Assembly (NCBI GenBank): GCA_902801255.1
Contig: CADCHO010000016.1
Location: 1-54,748, forward strand
Direction of reading: 5' to 3'
Origin: an uncultured Eubacteriales bacterium
GTDB taxonomy: Bacteria; Bacillota; Clostridia; Peptostreptococcales; Anaerovoracaceae
Length of the DNA: 54,748 bases
Of the stretch, positions 34,728 through 44,528 are shown one piece after another. Made by a program: the position numbers and the translations under genes. The notes under the pieces were generated by a model that was not told the DNA's origin, ran no database searches, and worked only from the letters and a program-made list of their open reading frames with translations. Every line of letters starts with the position of its first letter. Positions within the stretch are counted from its first letter, which is position 1.

Positions 34728-35729
34728 ATGAAAAAACTGTATCTTGGGATCGACACTTCGAATTACAGAACGTCAGTCGCAGCAGTTGACTCAGACGGAA
34801 TGATTCTGTCACATACAGCCGTGCTTCTCGATGTACCTGCCGGAAAAAGAGGGCTGAGGCAGTCCGATGCTTTCTTCATGCACAGCAACAGGATCCCGGG
34901 ATACATAGAAGAATTGTTCGGATCGACAGATCCTGCAAATATCAAGGCTGTAGGTGTCTCAGAAAGACCGCGAAGGGTCGAGGGCTCATATATGCCTTGT
35001 TTTCTTGCAGGGGTCAACGCCGCAAGAGAGATCGCTGCAGCACTTAAAGTTCCTGTATACTGTTTTTCACATCAGGAAGGACATGCAGCTGCAGTTATGG
35101 AAAGTGAAGGGAAGACAGCTGCATCGCGCACGCTGTTTTTTCACCTTAGCGGCGGTACTACCGAAGCTCTGATATGCAGCCCCGATGGTAAAGGATACAG
35201 CATGGAGATAGCCGGAGGCACCCGGGACATATCAGTCGGTCAGCTTTTTGACCGTTTCGGTGTGGCGATGGGGATGCCTTTCCCGTCAGGACAGTATCTG
35301 GATGATATCGCATTTAAAACACTAGAAAAAACGGGTTTTGATGTTAAAAAGACAGAAAAAACCGGTGTGATCCCCAGGCTGAAACATGATGAAGGATATT
35401 TCAATTTGTCGGGTGCTGAAACCAGACTCATGAGATATGCCGAGAATCAAAACGGTATTTCAGCTGAAGCGGTCACAGCAGAGCTTTTTTCTTCAGTATC
35501 TGAATTGATTATAAAAACCGCACGGTATCTCAGCGAGAAATACTGCGCAGAAAATATATACATGGCCGGAGGTGTGGCCTCAAGCCGCACATTCCGCGCA
35601 ATTGCTCATAATAACAGATCAGCAGACATACAGTTCGGCGCTCCGGAACTTTCAGGAGATAATGCAGTAGGGGCTGCTCTTCTTGCGAAAAGGACATATG
35701 AAACCGGTAACAGTATCTCAGGTAAATGA
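34728..35729 (+). CDS. TsaD-like (Kae1/M22 glycoprotease family) paralogue
   Basis: A 333-residue ASKHA-fold protein related to TsaD, the enzyme for the t6A tRNA base. It has the N-terminal LYLGIDTSNYRTSVAAVD, the metal motif HQEGH at residues 115-119, FFHLSGGTTEAL and the C-terminal MAGGVASSRTFR. Its length and its place between nusB and xseA mark it as the clostridial paralogue rather than the main TsaD, whose gene is normally next to tsaE/tsaB. The role of this paralogue is not known to me. ATG 34728 lies only 4 bases after nusB with no clear ribosome site, so coupled translation is likely. Confidence 0.8.
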   Translation: MKKLYLGIDTSNYRTSVAAVDSDGMILSHTAVLLDVPAGKRGLRQSDAFFMHSNRIPGYIEELFGSTDPANIKAVGVSERPRRVEGSYMPCFLAGVNAAREIAAALKVPVYCFSHQEGHAAAVMESEGKTAASRTLFFHLSGGTTEALICSPDGKGYSMEIAGGTRDISVGQLFDRFGVAMGMPFPSGQYLDDIAFKTLEKTGFDVKKTEKTGVIPRLKHDEGYFNLSGAETRLMRYAENQNGISAEAVTAELFSSVSELIIKTARYLSEKYCAENIYMAGGVASSRTFRAIAHNNRSADIQFGAPELSGDNAVGAALLAKRTYETGNSISGK

Positions 35730-36840
35730 ATACATAGCAAAAAAACTGCGCGATGATCTCAATCTGCGCGGTCTTGCCGTTGAGGGAGAAGTTTCCGGAT
35801 TAAGCAGGAGCGGACAGCATTATTATCTGACCCTCAAGGATGCATCCAGTCAGATACGATGTGCTATCTGGGGGCAGAATGCTTCCAGGATCGATATGTC
35901 TCTCATTGAAAACGGGAAAAAGATAGTTGCGGTATGTGATATCAGTCCTTATCCGAGAAACGGAACGTATTCACTCAGCATAAGATATGTTGAAGCTCTG
36001 GGAGAAGGCGATCTTGCAGCTGAATTCAACCGCATAAAAGAAAAACTCGAAAAAGAAGGCCTTTTTGATAAGAAATATAAGAAACCAATACCGGTATTCC
36101 CTTATAGAGTAGGAGTAGTCACTTCCGCCACAGGGGCTGCGATAGAGGATATCCGCAAAATCATTACAGCTAAGAACGACTTTACAGATATCCTTATCTT
36201 TCCGACTGCTGTTCAGGGCATAGGTGCAGTTAACAGTATCTGCGAAAATATCAGGGCTGCCAACAGCCTTAACAGGAACGGTATCAGGATCGATACCCTG
36301 ATAGTCGGAAGAGGAGGGGGATCACCTGAAGATCTCGCTGCATTCAACGACGAAGAAGTCGCCAGAGCCATCTTTGCGTCAGAGATCCCTGTAATAAGCG
36401 CCGTAGGGCATGAGATAGATTTCTCGATCAGTGATTTCGTTGCTGACGCAAGAGCGGAAACCCCGACAGCTGCGGCAGACATGGCAGTTATGGACACTTT
36501 TGAGCTTAAGGCAGATATAGAACGCAGCACAAAGATACTTGCAGCTTCCATGGATCAGAAGATCGCAGCAGAAAAGAGGGTGATAGATGGCGCATCAGCG
36601 CTTCTCTATGCCAACATACGTTCAAAGATTGCTGAAGCATCAAGCGCAGTTGACAAGGCTGTGATAATGCTCAGAGAAAATGATCCCCGGCGAGTTTTCC
36701 AAAAAGGATATGCTGCAGTCACTGACAGGGAAGGTAAAATCGTTCCTAATGCAGCCGGCATAGTCATAGGTGAAGAATATGATATCGTAATGAGTGACGG
36801 AAGCTTCAGAGCTGAAGTCACAGATGTTGATCTCAATTGA
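35698..36840 (+). CDS. xseA: Exodeoxyribonuclease VII large subunit
   Basis: A 380-residue large subunit of exonuclease VII, which degrades single-stranded DNA. An N-terminal OB domain (VEGEVSGLSRSGQHYYLTLK) is followed by the catalytic region (VGVVTSATGAAIEDI, VGRGGGSPEDL, SAVGHEIDFSISDFVADARA) and a helical tail for binding XseB. At 380 residues it is somewhat shorter than E. coli XseA (456). ATG 35698 with AAAAGGA upstream is preferred to the TTG at 35683. It overlaps the TsaD-like gene by 32 bases. Confidence 0.94.
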   Translation: MKPVTVSQVNEYIAKKLRDDLNLRGLAVEGEVSGLSRSGQHYYLTLKDASSQIRCAIWGQNASRIDMSLIENGKKIVAVCDISPYPRNGTYSLSIRYVEALGEGDLAAEFNRIKEKLEKEGLFDKKYKKPIPVFPYRVGVVTSATGAAIEDIRKIITAKNDFTDILIFPTAVQGIGAVNSICENIRAANSLNRNGIRIDTLIVGRGGGSPEDLAAFNDEEVARAIFASEIPVISAVGHEIDFSISDFVADARAETPTAAADMAVMDTFELKADIERSTKILAASMDQKIAAEKRVIDGASALLYANIRSKIAEASSAVDKAVIMLRENDPRRVFQKGYAAVTDREGKIVPNAAGIVIGEEYDIVMSDGSFRAEVTDVDLN

Positions 36841-36854
36841 CAGGAAGGTCAGTC

Positions 36855-37061
36855 ATGGCAGAAAAAACATTTACCGAAGCATTGAATAATCTGCAGAATG
36901 CTGCTGCAGAAATAGGCAGACAGGCTACGACGCTAGAGGATTCCCTTAAACTGTTTGACGCAGGAATGAAGGAAGCCGAGTACTGCAGAAAGATACTCGA
37001 AAGCGCTGAGCAGAAGATACAGCTCTACGAGAATGGAGAACTGAAAGATGCACAGTTTTAA
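36855..37061 (+). CDS. xseB: Exodeoxyribonuclease VII small subunit
   Basis: A 68-residue helical partner of XseA. The family pattern TFTEALNNLQNAAAEIGRQA, LEDSLKLFDAGMKEAEYCRK and LESAEQKIQLY is clear. ATG 36855 follows CAGGAAGGTC; the frame is open a few codons further upstream, but that start would lack a ribosome site. It overlaps ispA by 14 bases. Confidence 0.94.
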   Translation: MAEKTFTEALNNLQNAAAEIGRQATTLEDSLKLFDAGMKEAEYCRKILESAEQKIQLYENGELKDAQF

Positions 37062-37938
37062 TGAATACAGAGAAATAATCAACGCACATCTGACAGATCT
37101 GATAGCAGACCCTGGCGAGGAAGCATCCGCGCTCGCCGAAGCCATGAAATACAGTCTGGAAGTAGGCGGCAAAAGACTCAGACCTGCACTGCTGCTTGCT
37201 TCATGTGAATTTGCAGGCGGCAGTATCGAAGAGGCTCTTCCGTATGCTCTTGCTCTCGAATATATTCACACATATTCATTGATACACGATGACCTCCCTG
37301 CTATGGATAACGATGATCTCAGAAGAGGTAAGCCGACTAACCATAAAGTCTTCGGTGAAGCCATGGCAATACTTGCCGGGGACGGGCTGCTTTCAACTGC
37401 GGCAGAGACCGTTACGGGATGTCCTCTTGAATATTATGATGATCCTGTAAAAATGAAAAATCATGTCAGAGCAGCACATGAAATAATGTCACGTGCCGGA
37501 GCAAGAGGCATGATTGCAGGTCAGACTGCAGATATCAAAGGTGAGAGCCTTGAACCGACAGCAGAACTTATCAGATTCATAGAACTGCATAAGACTGCCG
37601 ATCTCATAACAGCTCCGGTCAGGGCAGGGCTTATGCTTGCCGGTGCTGACGATGACATGCTTGAAAAGTTCACGGTATATGCAATAGACATAGGCGTTGC
37701 TTTCCAGATTCTGGACGACATATTGGATATAGAGGGTGATCAGGCTCTTCTGGGAAAGACGCTGGGCAAAGATGCCGAACAGGGTAAGTGCAATTATGCA
37801 TTTGTGCATGGCATCGAGTCCGCAAAAGCTGAGCTTCACAGGCTTACATCAGAGGCAAAGGACGCTCTCGCACCTTATGGGAATGGAGCTTCATTCTTCA
37901 CGGCTCTTGCCGATTCTCTCGAAATAAGAAAATACTGA
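37048..37938 (+). CDS. ispA: Polyprenyl synthetase (farnesyl/geranylgeranyl diphosphate synthase)
   Basis: A 296-residue trans-prenyltransferase that condenses isopentenyl and allylic diphosphates. The first Asp-rich motif is DDLPAMDNDD beginning at Asp81-Asp82 and the second is DDILD at 223-227. GGKRLRPALLLASCEF is the usual N-terminal block. The residues before the first Asp motif (YIHTYSLIHDD) fit short-chain products such as farnesyl diphosphate. The dxs gene that often follows ispA in Clostridia is absent here; tlyA comes directly. Confidence 0.93.
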   Translation: MHSFNEYREIINAHLTDLIADPGEEASALAEAMKYSLEVGGKRLRPALLLASCEFAGGSIEEALPYALALEYIHTYSLIHDDLPAMDNDDLRRGKPTNHKVFGEAMAILAGDGLLSTAAETVTGCPLEYYDDPVKMKNHVRAAHEIMSRAGARGMIAGQTADIKGESLEPTAELIRFIELHKTADLITAPVRAGLMLAGADDDMLEKFTVYAIDIGVAFQILDDILDIEGDQALLGKTLGKDAEQGKCNYAFVHGIESAKAELHRLTSEAKDALAPYGNGASFFTALADSLEIRKY

Positions 37939-37942
37939 AAAA

Positions 37943-38737
37943 ATGAAAGAACGACTTGATGTACTTCTAGTGAATAACGGCCTTGCCGAAACCCGTGAAA
38001 AAGCCAAGCGCACCATCATGGCCGGGCTTGTGACTGTTGACGGCAGACTCGAAGATAAACCTGGTACACGGTTTGACATGGATTCTGATATACAGGTAAA
38101 GGGTCAGGAATGTCCTTATGTAAGCAGGGGCGGTCTCAAACTTGAAAAAGCGATCAACGAATGGGGAGTTTCCTGCGAGAATGCGGTCTGTATAGATATG
38201 GGCGCGTCAACAGGCGGCTTTACGGACTGCATGCTTCAGCACGGTGCACGCAAGGTATATGCGATAGATGTAGGATACGGCCAGCTTGACTATAAACTGA
38301 GAACTGATGAGCGTGTGGTCAACATGGAAAAGACCAACATACGCTATCTCGATACATCTCTTATTGAAGAACCGATCGACCTTATTTCCATAGATGTCAG
38401 CTTCATTTCCGTGAAGCATATGTTCCCGGTTGCAGCTCAGGTGCTTTCTGAAGAAGGGCTCATACTGTGCCTTGTTAAACCTCAGTTTGAGGCAGGCAGA
38501 GAGCAGGTAGGAAAGGGCGGAATCGTAAGGGAACCTTCGGTGCATGAGGACGTGATCAACAATGTTATCGGATATGCTTCCGACAATGGTCTTTATGCTC
38601 AGAAACTGTCGTATTCTCCTATAAAAGGAACTAAGGGAAATATAGAATATTTGCTTTTACTTTCACGTAAAAAGTGCGATAATAAAGTAGGTGTGGGCGC
38701 AGTCGTAAAGGAAGCTCACTCAGGCTTAAATAAATAA
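37943..38737 (+). CDS. tlyA: TlyA family rRNA 2'-O-methyltransferase
   Basis: A 264-residue protein with an S4 RNA-binding domain (ERLDVLLVNNGLAETREKAK) and an FtsJ-like methyltransferase domain (VCIDMGASTGGFTDCMLQHG, VYAIDVGYGQLDYKL, SIDVSFISVKHM, LVKPQFEAGREQ). TlyA of mycobacteria methylates 16S and 23S rRNA and confers sensitivity to capreomycin. It is the last gene of the nusB-to-tlyA run. No terminator hairpin is visible in the 58 bases after it, only AT-rich DNA. Confidence 0.93.
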   Translation: MKERLDVLLVNNGLAETREKAKRTIMAGLVTVDGRLEDKPGTRFDMDSDIQVKGQECPYVSRGGLKLEKAINEWGVSCENAVCIDMGASTGGFTDCMLQHGARKVYAIDVGYGQLDYKLRTDERVVNMEKTNIRYLDTSLIEEPIDLISIDVSFISVKHMFPVAAQVLSEEGLILCLVKPQFEAGREQVGKGGIVREPSVHEDVINNVIGYASDNGLYAQKLSYSPIKGTKGNIEYLLLLSRKKCDNKVGVGAVVKEAHSGLNK

Positions 38738-38795
38738 TAATTTTAAACTAAATTAACCCTAAAGCTATCACCAACATTAATGTAAGGAGATTCAA

Positions 38796-39992
38796 ATGGA
38801 AGTTTCAAAAAGATGTGCAGTAATGCAGTTCTCGCCGATCAGAAGATTCAACGTATTTGCTTTTGAAGCCGAGAGAGAACACGGCAAAAAGGTTTATCGT
38901 CTTAACATCGGTCAGCCTGATATCGAGACTCCTCCATGCTTCATGGAAGCAATCAGAAAGTTCGATAAGAAGGTCATCGCATATGCTGAGTCCCAGGGTA
39001 TCGACGAACTGCGCGACGCAATGATCGACTACATGAAGAGAGACTTCGACATGGAGTATGAGAGAAAGGACATCCTTATCACAAACGGAGGTTCTGAAGC
39101 TCTGATCCTCGCTTTCACAGCTCTTCTCAATCCTGGAGATGAAGCTCTGATCGCCGAGCCTTTCTACACAAACTACAACACATTCTGCAACGAGGTTTCC
39201 GGCGTTCTCGTACCGCTGACAACTTCCGCAGAGGACGGCTACAACTGGGCAAAGAGAGACCTCATCGAGGCTGCTATTACTCCTAAGACAAAGGCAATCT
39301 GCTGCCTCTCGCCTGGTAACCCGACAGGAAGAGTTCTCACACTTGAAGACATGAGACTCATCGGCGACATCGCTAAGGAGCACGACCTCTGGATAATCTC
39401 CGACGAGGTATACAGAGAGTTCGTATATGACGGAGCTGAGGCTCATTCATTCGGTCAGCTCGATGACATCGCAGACAGAGTCGTTATCGTTGACTCAGTA
39501 TCCAAGAGATGGTCTGCTTGCGGAGCAAGAATCGGAGCTGCTATCTCCAAGAACGAAGAGTTCATGAGCGCACTCCTCAAGCTCGCTCAGGGCAGACTCT
39601 GCGTACCTACACTCGAGCAGGTAGGTGCTGCAGCTCTCTACAGAATGGATAAGAGCTACTATGACGAAGCAAAGGCTGAGTATGAAGCAAGAAGAGACGC
39701 TGCTTATGAAGAGCTCTCAAAGATTCCTGGAATCGTTTGCCAGAAGCCTGCAGGCGCATTCTACATGACATGCAAGCTGCCGGTTGACGACATCGAGTCC
39801 TTCCTGATGTTCATGCTCAAGGAATTCGACGACAACGGCGAAACAGCAATGTTTGCACCGGCTCCTGGATTCTATGCAACAAAGGGTCTCGGCGGAAACG
39901 AGATGCGTATCGCATACGTTCTGTCTCCGGATAAGATGAGAAGAGCTTGCGAACTCATCAAGATGGGTGTTGCCGCTTACAACGCAAAGTAG
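38796..39992 (+). CDS. Class I/II PLP-dependent aminotransferase
   Basis: A 398-residue fold-type I aminotransferase. The PLP lysine is Lys237 in SVSKRWSACGARIG; SPGNPTGRVL and SDEVYREFVYDG are the other cofactor blocks. The substrate is probably aspartate or an aromatic or branched amino acid, but it cannot be chosen from sequence. The codon choice is narrower than in the neighbours (many AAG, GAG, ATC and CTC codons), which suggests high expression. AAGGAGA precedes the ATG. It stands alone, with a strong terminator after it, and is likely part of amino-acid fermentation or nitrogen transfer. Confidence 0.9.
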   Translation: MEVSKRCAVMQFSPIRRFNVFAFEAEREHGKKVYRLNIGQPDIETPPCFMEAIRKFDKKVIAYAESQGIDELRDAMIDYMKRDFDMEYERKDILITNGGSEALILAFTALLNPGDEALIAEPFYTNYNTFCNEVSGVLVPLTTSAEDGYNWAKRDLIEAAITPKTKAICCLSPGNPTGRVLTLEDMRLIGDIAKEHDLWIISDEVYREFVYDGAEAHSFGQLDDIADRVVIVDSVSKRWSACGARIGAAISKNEEFMSALLKLAQGRLCVPTLEQVGAAALYRMDKSYYDEAKAEYEARRDAAYEELSKIPGIVCQKPAGAFYMTCKLPVDDIESFLMFMLKEFDDNGETAMFAPAPGFYATKGLGGNEMRIAYVLSPDKMRRACELIKMGVAAYNAK

Positions 39993-40022
39993 TATAGCAC
40001 CGAACAATTCACTTGAACTGTC

Positions 40023-40056
40023 TGTAGGGGGAATTTCGGTTCCCCCTACATCTTTA
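40023..40056 (+). terminator. Terminator between the aminotransferase and mutS
   Basis: A perfect 11-bp stem, TGTAGGGGGAA (40023-40033) and TTCCCCCTACA (40040-40050), with a 6-base loop, followed by TCTTTATT. It ends only 16 bases before the mutS ATG. Confidence 0.85.
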
Positions 40057-40066
40057 TTGAAAACAA

Positions 40067-42715
40067 ATGGCAGAAGCAAAACTATCCCCAATGATGCAGC
40101 AATATACGGCAATCAAGGATGACTACAAGGATGCCATCCTCATGTACCGTCTCGGAGATTTCTACGAGATGTTCTTTGATGATGCCATTCTTGCGTCGAG
40201 GGAGCTTGAACTTACTTTAACCGGACGCAACTGCGGTCTTGAGGAAAGAGCACCTATGTGCGGCGTACCGTTCCATTCGGTAGACCAGTACATAGTAAGG
40301 CTTGTAAACAACGGGCATAAAGTTGCGATATGTGAGCAGGTAGAAGATCCGGCGGAAGCGAAGGGGATAGTCAGACGCGAGATCACGCGTATTTACACTC
40401 CGGGAACGCTTGATATAAGTGATGCAGCCAGAAGTGAGAGCAATGTGTTTATTGCTTCAGCCTGCATATCTGATGAACTTACAGCTGTAGCTCTGGCTGA
40501 TATCAGCACTGGTGAGCTCAGCGCTTATGAATATGAAACTGAAAAAAGCGGCAGGAAGCTTTCGTTTGAACGGCTTCTCAACGACATTTCCATTCTCGAT
40601 GTAAAAGAACTCGTTATAAGCGATGAGATCGCCTCAGAAATCGAAATATCGCTTTCTGAGCACATGCTCAACGTTTATCTTGACCGCATTGACAGCTCTT
40701 ATTACAGATATCAGACGGCCAGAGATGTACTCATGGATCAGTTTGGCGTATCATCATTGATACCTCTCGATCTTGAAGGAAGGGAGGAGATGACCTCTGC
40801 TATCGGAGCACTCCTGATGTATCTCAGAGATACTCAGAAGGGTGACCTTGATCAGTTCACTGATGTAATCATCAAACAGCATGACGGAGTTATGCACCTG
40901 GACAGATCAACGCTCCGTAATCTTGAACTTCTTGAAACGATCTACGACGGAGACGTCAAAGGATCGTTGCTTGGAGTAATCGGGAAAACAAGGACTGCGA
41001 TGGGCGGAAGGCTTCTTCGTTCCTGGCTCAGGGAACCTCTTACTGAAGTTCCGGAGATCCGCAGACGGCTTGATGCAGTCGAGGAGCTCAGGAATGATCC
41101 TGTCAGGGCAAACAACATTTCCAACAGCCTCAGGTATATCTATGATTTTCAGAGACTTACTGCCAGAGTTGCAACCGGACGCGCTGATGCACGCGATCTC
41201 ATAGCACTGAAAAAGACACTGGCGCAGCTGCCGGATATAAAGTATGAGCTTTCTGACTCATCTGCGTCATTGCTTAAAAACCTTAATGAATCCATCGAAG
41301 ATTTCGATGATCTTTATCGTCTCATCGACGGATCCATATGTGAAGAACCTCCTATGGGCATCACTGAAGGAGGAATAATCAAAGCCGGTTATTCAAAAGA
41401 TCTCGACAAACTCAAGGAATCCATTTCCGGCGCAAAGGAATGGATTGCAAATCTTGAAAACACTGAGAAGGAACGTACCGGCATCAAGACTCTCAGAGTC
41501 GGATTCAACAAGGTTTTCGGCTACTATATCGATGTCAGCAAGGGCATGATCGATAAAGTACCTGAGGACTACATCAGGAAACAGACTCTCGTCAACAACG
41601 AGAGATATATAACTCCTGAATTGAAGGAAAAAGAAGATCTCGTCCTCACTGCTGAGGCCAGGATCAATAAGATAGAATACGAAGAATTCCGCAGGATAAG
41701 ATCTGCGATAGAACCATATATAACAAGACTTCAGGGTGCCTCGGCAGCTGTTGCCGCGCTTGATGTTCTTATATCTTTTGCGAAGACCGCTGCTTCTAAC
41801 GGTTATGTAAAACCTGAAGTAAATGACGGTGATGTAATCGATATAAGGCGCGGAAGGCATCCGGCTGTGGAGCAGCTTCTCGGAGCAGGCATGTTTGTTT
41901 CAAATGACACATATATCGATATGGACAAACACAGCATGCTCATCATCACAGGCCCTAACATGTCCGGTAAATCAACATACATGAGGCAGACAGCTATTAT
42001 AGTTCTTATGGCTCAGATAGGTTGCTTTGTACCGGCAGAAAGCGCTGTTATAGGAGTTACTGACAGAATATTTACAAGAATAGGTGCTTCAGACAATCTG
42101 GCTTACGGACAGTCAACTTTCTATATAGAAATGAGCGAGTTGGCCGGCATACTCAGAAATGCTACTTCAAGAAGTCTTATCATCCTTGATGAGATAGGCA
42201 GAGGCACCAGCACATTCGACGGCCTGTCGATCGCATGGGCAACAGCTTCTTATCTGGCAGATCCTTCTCACCGGGTAAGGACGATGTTTGCTACGCATTA
42301 TCATGAACTTACCGAGCTGGAGAATGAGAGGGAGGGCATACATAATCTTTCTGTTGCGGCAGCTGAAGACGGAAACGATGTAGTATTCCTGCACAACATC
42401 ATTGAAGGTCCGGCCAGCAAAAGCTACGGCATACATGTTGCGAGGATCGCGGGCATACCGGAAGTTATCAGGAGAGATGCAAGACATAAGCTGAATGAGC
42501 TCGAGACTCTGTCTGCTGAAGTACGCGGTGATGCCGCCGGCAGATCCGAACAGATCTCATTCATGTCAGACGAACTTGCTGAAGAAGGACTAAATGCAGA
42601 TGCCGCAAAGTACAGACATCTTGCATCAAAAATAGGTGAAATAGACATAAATACGATGACTCCTGTATCAGCTCTGGTCAAGCTTCAGGAGATCATCGAA
42701 GAATTCAGCGACTGA
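40067..42715 (+). CDS. mutS: DNA mismatch repair protein MutS
   Basis: An 882-residue mismatch recognition ATPase. The mismatch-reading Phe-Tyr-Glu motif is in LGDFYEMFFDDA near residue 30, the Walker A motif GPNMSGKS at 629-636 and the Walker B LIILDEIGRGTSTFDG near 704-720. The domains are complete to the C-terminal helices. There is no recognisable ribosome site before ATG 40067 (TTGAAAACAA), and a strong hairpin lies just upstream. It is followed by mutL four bases after its stop. Confidence 0.96.
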   Translation: MAEAKLSPMMQQYTAIKDDYKDAILMYRLGDFYEMFFDDAILASRELELTLTGRNCGLEERAPMCGVPFHSVDQYIVRLVNNGHKVAICEQVEDPAEAKGIVRREITRIYTPGTLDISDAARSESNVFIASACISDELTAVALADISTGELSAYEYETEKSGRKLSFERLLNDISILDVKELVISDEIASEIEISLSEHMLNVYLDRIDSSYYRYQTARDVLMDQFGVSSLIPLDLEGREEMTSAIGALLMYLRDTQKGDLDQFTDVIIKQHDGVMHLDRSTLRNLELLETIYDGDVKGSLLGVIGKTRTAMGGRLLRSWLREPLTEVPEIRRRLDAVEELRNDPVRANNISNSLRYIYDFQRLTARVATGRADARDLIALKKTLAQLPDIKYELSDSSASLLKNLNESIEDFDDLYRLIDGSICEEPPMGITEGGIIKAGYSKDLDKLKESISGAKEWIANLENTEKERTGIKTLRVGFNKVFGYYIDVSKGMIDKVPEDYIRKQTLVNNERYITPELKEKEDLVLTAEARINKIEYEEFRRIRSAIEPYITRLQGASAAVAALDVLISFAKTAASNGYVKPEVNDGDVIDIRRGRHPAVEQLLGAGMFVSNDTYIDMDKHSMLIITGPNMSGKSTYMRQTAIIVLMAQIGCFVPAESAVIGVTDRIFTRIGASDNLAYGQSTFYIEMSELAGILRNATSRSLIILDEIGRGTSTFDGLSIAWATASYLADPSHRVRTMFATHYHELTELENEREGIHNLSVAAAEDGNDVVFLHNIIEGPASKSYGIHVARIAGIPEVIRRDARHKLNELETLSAEVRGDAAGRSEQISFMSDELAEEGLNADAAKYRHLASKIGEIDINTMTPVSALVKLQEIIEEFSD

Positions 42716-42719
42716 TAAT

Positions 42720-44513
42720 ATGATAAGAGTACTGGACAGCTTTGTCGCAGATAAAATAGCGGCCGGAGAAGTCATAGAACGACCGGTTTCTGCGGTAAAG
42801 GAACTCATAGAAAACTCAATAGATGCAGGAGCGGGGTCGATCATAGTTGAGATCCGCGGCGGAGGCAAGTCGTATATCCGTGTTACCGATGATGGATGCG
42901 GCATCTCTTTTGATGAAGCCGAAACTGCTTTTCTCAGGCATGCAACAAGCAAGATCAGCGGTATTGCAGACCTCGATAACATTATTTCACTCGGTTTCAG
43001 AGGAGAGGCTCTTGCGAGTATATCTGCAGTTTCAAGACTGACAATGGTGACCCGCAGAGCTGAAGACATGTCCGGCGTAAAGCTTGTACTGCACGGGGGC
43101 AGAGTCGTTTCCAAAGAAAGGACAGGCTGCAACACAGGAACGACAGTTATTGTAGAAGACCTGTTTTACAACACTCCGGCCAGACGAAAGTTCATGAAGA
43201 CCGATGCACGTGAAGCGTCATCGATAATAGAGCTGATACAGCAGTATGCGGTGTGCTATGCAGGCATACGTTTCATGATGATAAACAACGGCATGACTCT
43301 GTTTACTACAAACGGTGACGGTGATCCGTATGCTGTGATCAGAACGCTGTATCCGTCCATAGCTAAAAACGGTCTGATTCCTGTTGAAAATGAGCATGTT
43401 AAAGGCTATGTATCGGATCCGGGAAGTACTATGAGCACAAGAAAGGGCCAGCTTTTCTTCGTTAATGGAAGGCTTGTTTCAAGTGCCGTTATAGAAAAGG
43501 CCCTTGACGAAGGTTACCTGGGAAGGATATTCAGCGGTTTTCCGGCAGCTGTCCTCTTCATCGAGGCAGAGCCATGTGATATCGACGTCAATATACACCC
43601 GGGCAAGCAGGAAATAAGATTTCTCAGGCAGGACGAAGTCAGAAAAGATATATCGGAAGCTGTCAGCAAAGCTGTAATGACAGACTCAGGTGTTCCTAAA
43701 GGTTTTGTAAACAGCATTGAAAAATCTCCTGAAAAACAGTTAAATGATTCTGTTCAGCAAAAGAATGAAACTGAGCAGACTTCAATAAGGGAATTTCTGA
43801 AAAGTCTCGACAGGCATGACTCCTATGAAATGCCTGAGGCCGTTGAAACACCGGAGACAGCAGAAGAAACAGCTGTGTATGCTCCTGTTTCTTCACCTGT
43901 AAAAACTGAAGCTGAAGTAATACGTAAACCGGCGCTTTTCGATTTTGCAGATCTTGCCTTCAAGGGTTACGTATTCAATACTTATATAATTATGCAGGGA
44001 AAAGATGAGCTGTACATTTTTGACCAGCATGCAGCGCACGAACGCATATTTTATGAGAAGTTCATGCGCGGTTACAACAACTCCGCACACTCACCACAGC
44101 CCGTTCTCACAGCCTTCACAATCAATGTGAGCAATGATGTATACTCAATGAGCGGAGAGTGGCTCGGCGATCTTATTCGCATGGGCTATGATATAGAAGA
44201 TTTCGGAGACTGCACATTTATAGTAAGAGGTATCCCTTCGTATATGAGCGTAGGCGAGGCTGAAGGGTTTGCAAGAGGCTACGCTGAAGCAGCAGGGGAG
44301 GCCGGTGGCTCCAACAGGGTAGTCATCGACAAGCTGATCACAAAGTCGTGCAAGTCTGCCGTAAAAGCACATGATGTACTTTCAGAACATGAAATCACCG
44401 ATCTGATGTCAGAACTTGCAAAGTGCGACAATCCGTACTCATGTCCACACGGACGTCCTACATTTATCAGGGTCAGCAGCTATGACATCGAAAGATCGTT
44501 CAGGCGGAAATAA
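42720..44513 (+). CDS. mutL: DNA mismatch repair protein MutL
   Basis: A 597-residue GHKL ATPase. N-terminal motifs are ELIENSIDAGAG, DDGCGI, and SLGFRGEALASI. The C-terminal half has DQHAAHERIFYEKF (from about residue 435), SCKSAVKAHDVL and CPHGRPT, which mark the endonuclease-type MutL found in bacteria without MutH. A low-conservation linker (about 330-410) joins the halves. It is probably cotranscribed with mutS and miaA. Confidence 0.96.
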   Translation: MIRVLDSFVADKIAAGEVIERPVSAVKELIENSIDAGAGSIIVEIRGGGKSYIRVTDDGCGISFDEAETAFLRHATSKISGIADLDNIISLGFRGEALASISAVSRLTMVTRRAEDMSGVKLVLHGGRVVSKERTGCNTGTTVIVEDLFYNTPARRKFMKTDAREASSIIELIQQYAVCYAGIRFMMINNGMTLFTTNGDGDPYAVIRTLYPSIAKNGLIPVENEHVKGYVSDPGSTMSTRKGQLFFVNGRLVSSAVIEKALDEGYLGRIFSGFPAAVLFIEAEPCDIDVNIHPGKQEIRFLRQDEVRKDISEAVSKAVMTDSGVPKGFVNSIEKSPEKQLNDSVQQKNETEQTSIREFLKSLDRHDSYEMPEAVETPETAEETAVYAPVSSPVKTEAEVIRKPALFDFADLAFKGYVFNTYIIMQGKDELYIFDQHAAHERIFYEKFMRGYNNSAHSPQPVLTAFTINVSNDVYSMSGEWLGDLIRMGYDIEDFGDCTFIVRGIPSYMSVGEAEGFARGYAEAAGEAGGSNRVVIDKLITKSCKSAVKAHDVLSEHEITDLMSELAKCDNPYSCPHGRPTFIRVSSYDIERSFRRK

Positions 44514-44528
44514 AAAATAAAGAAAAAA

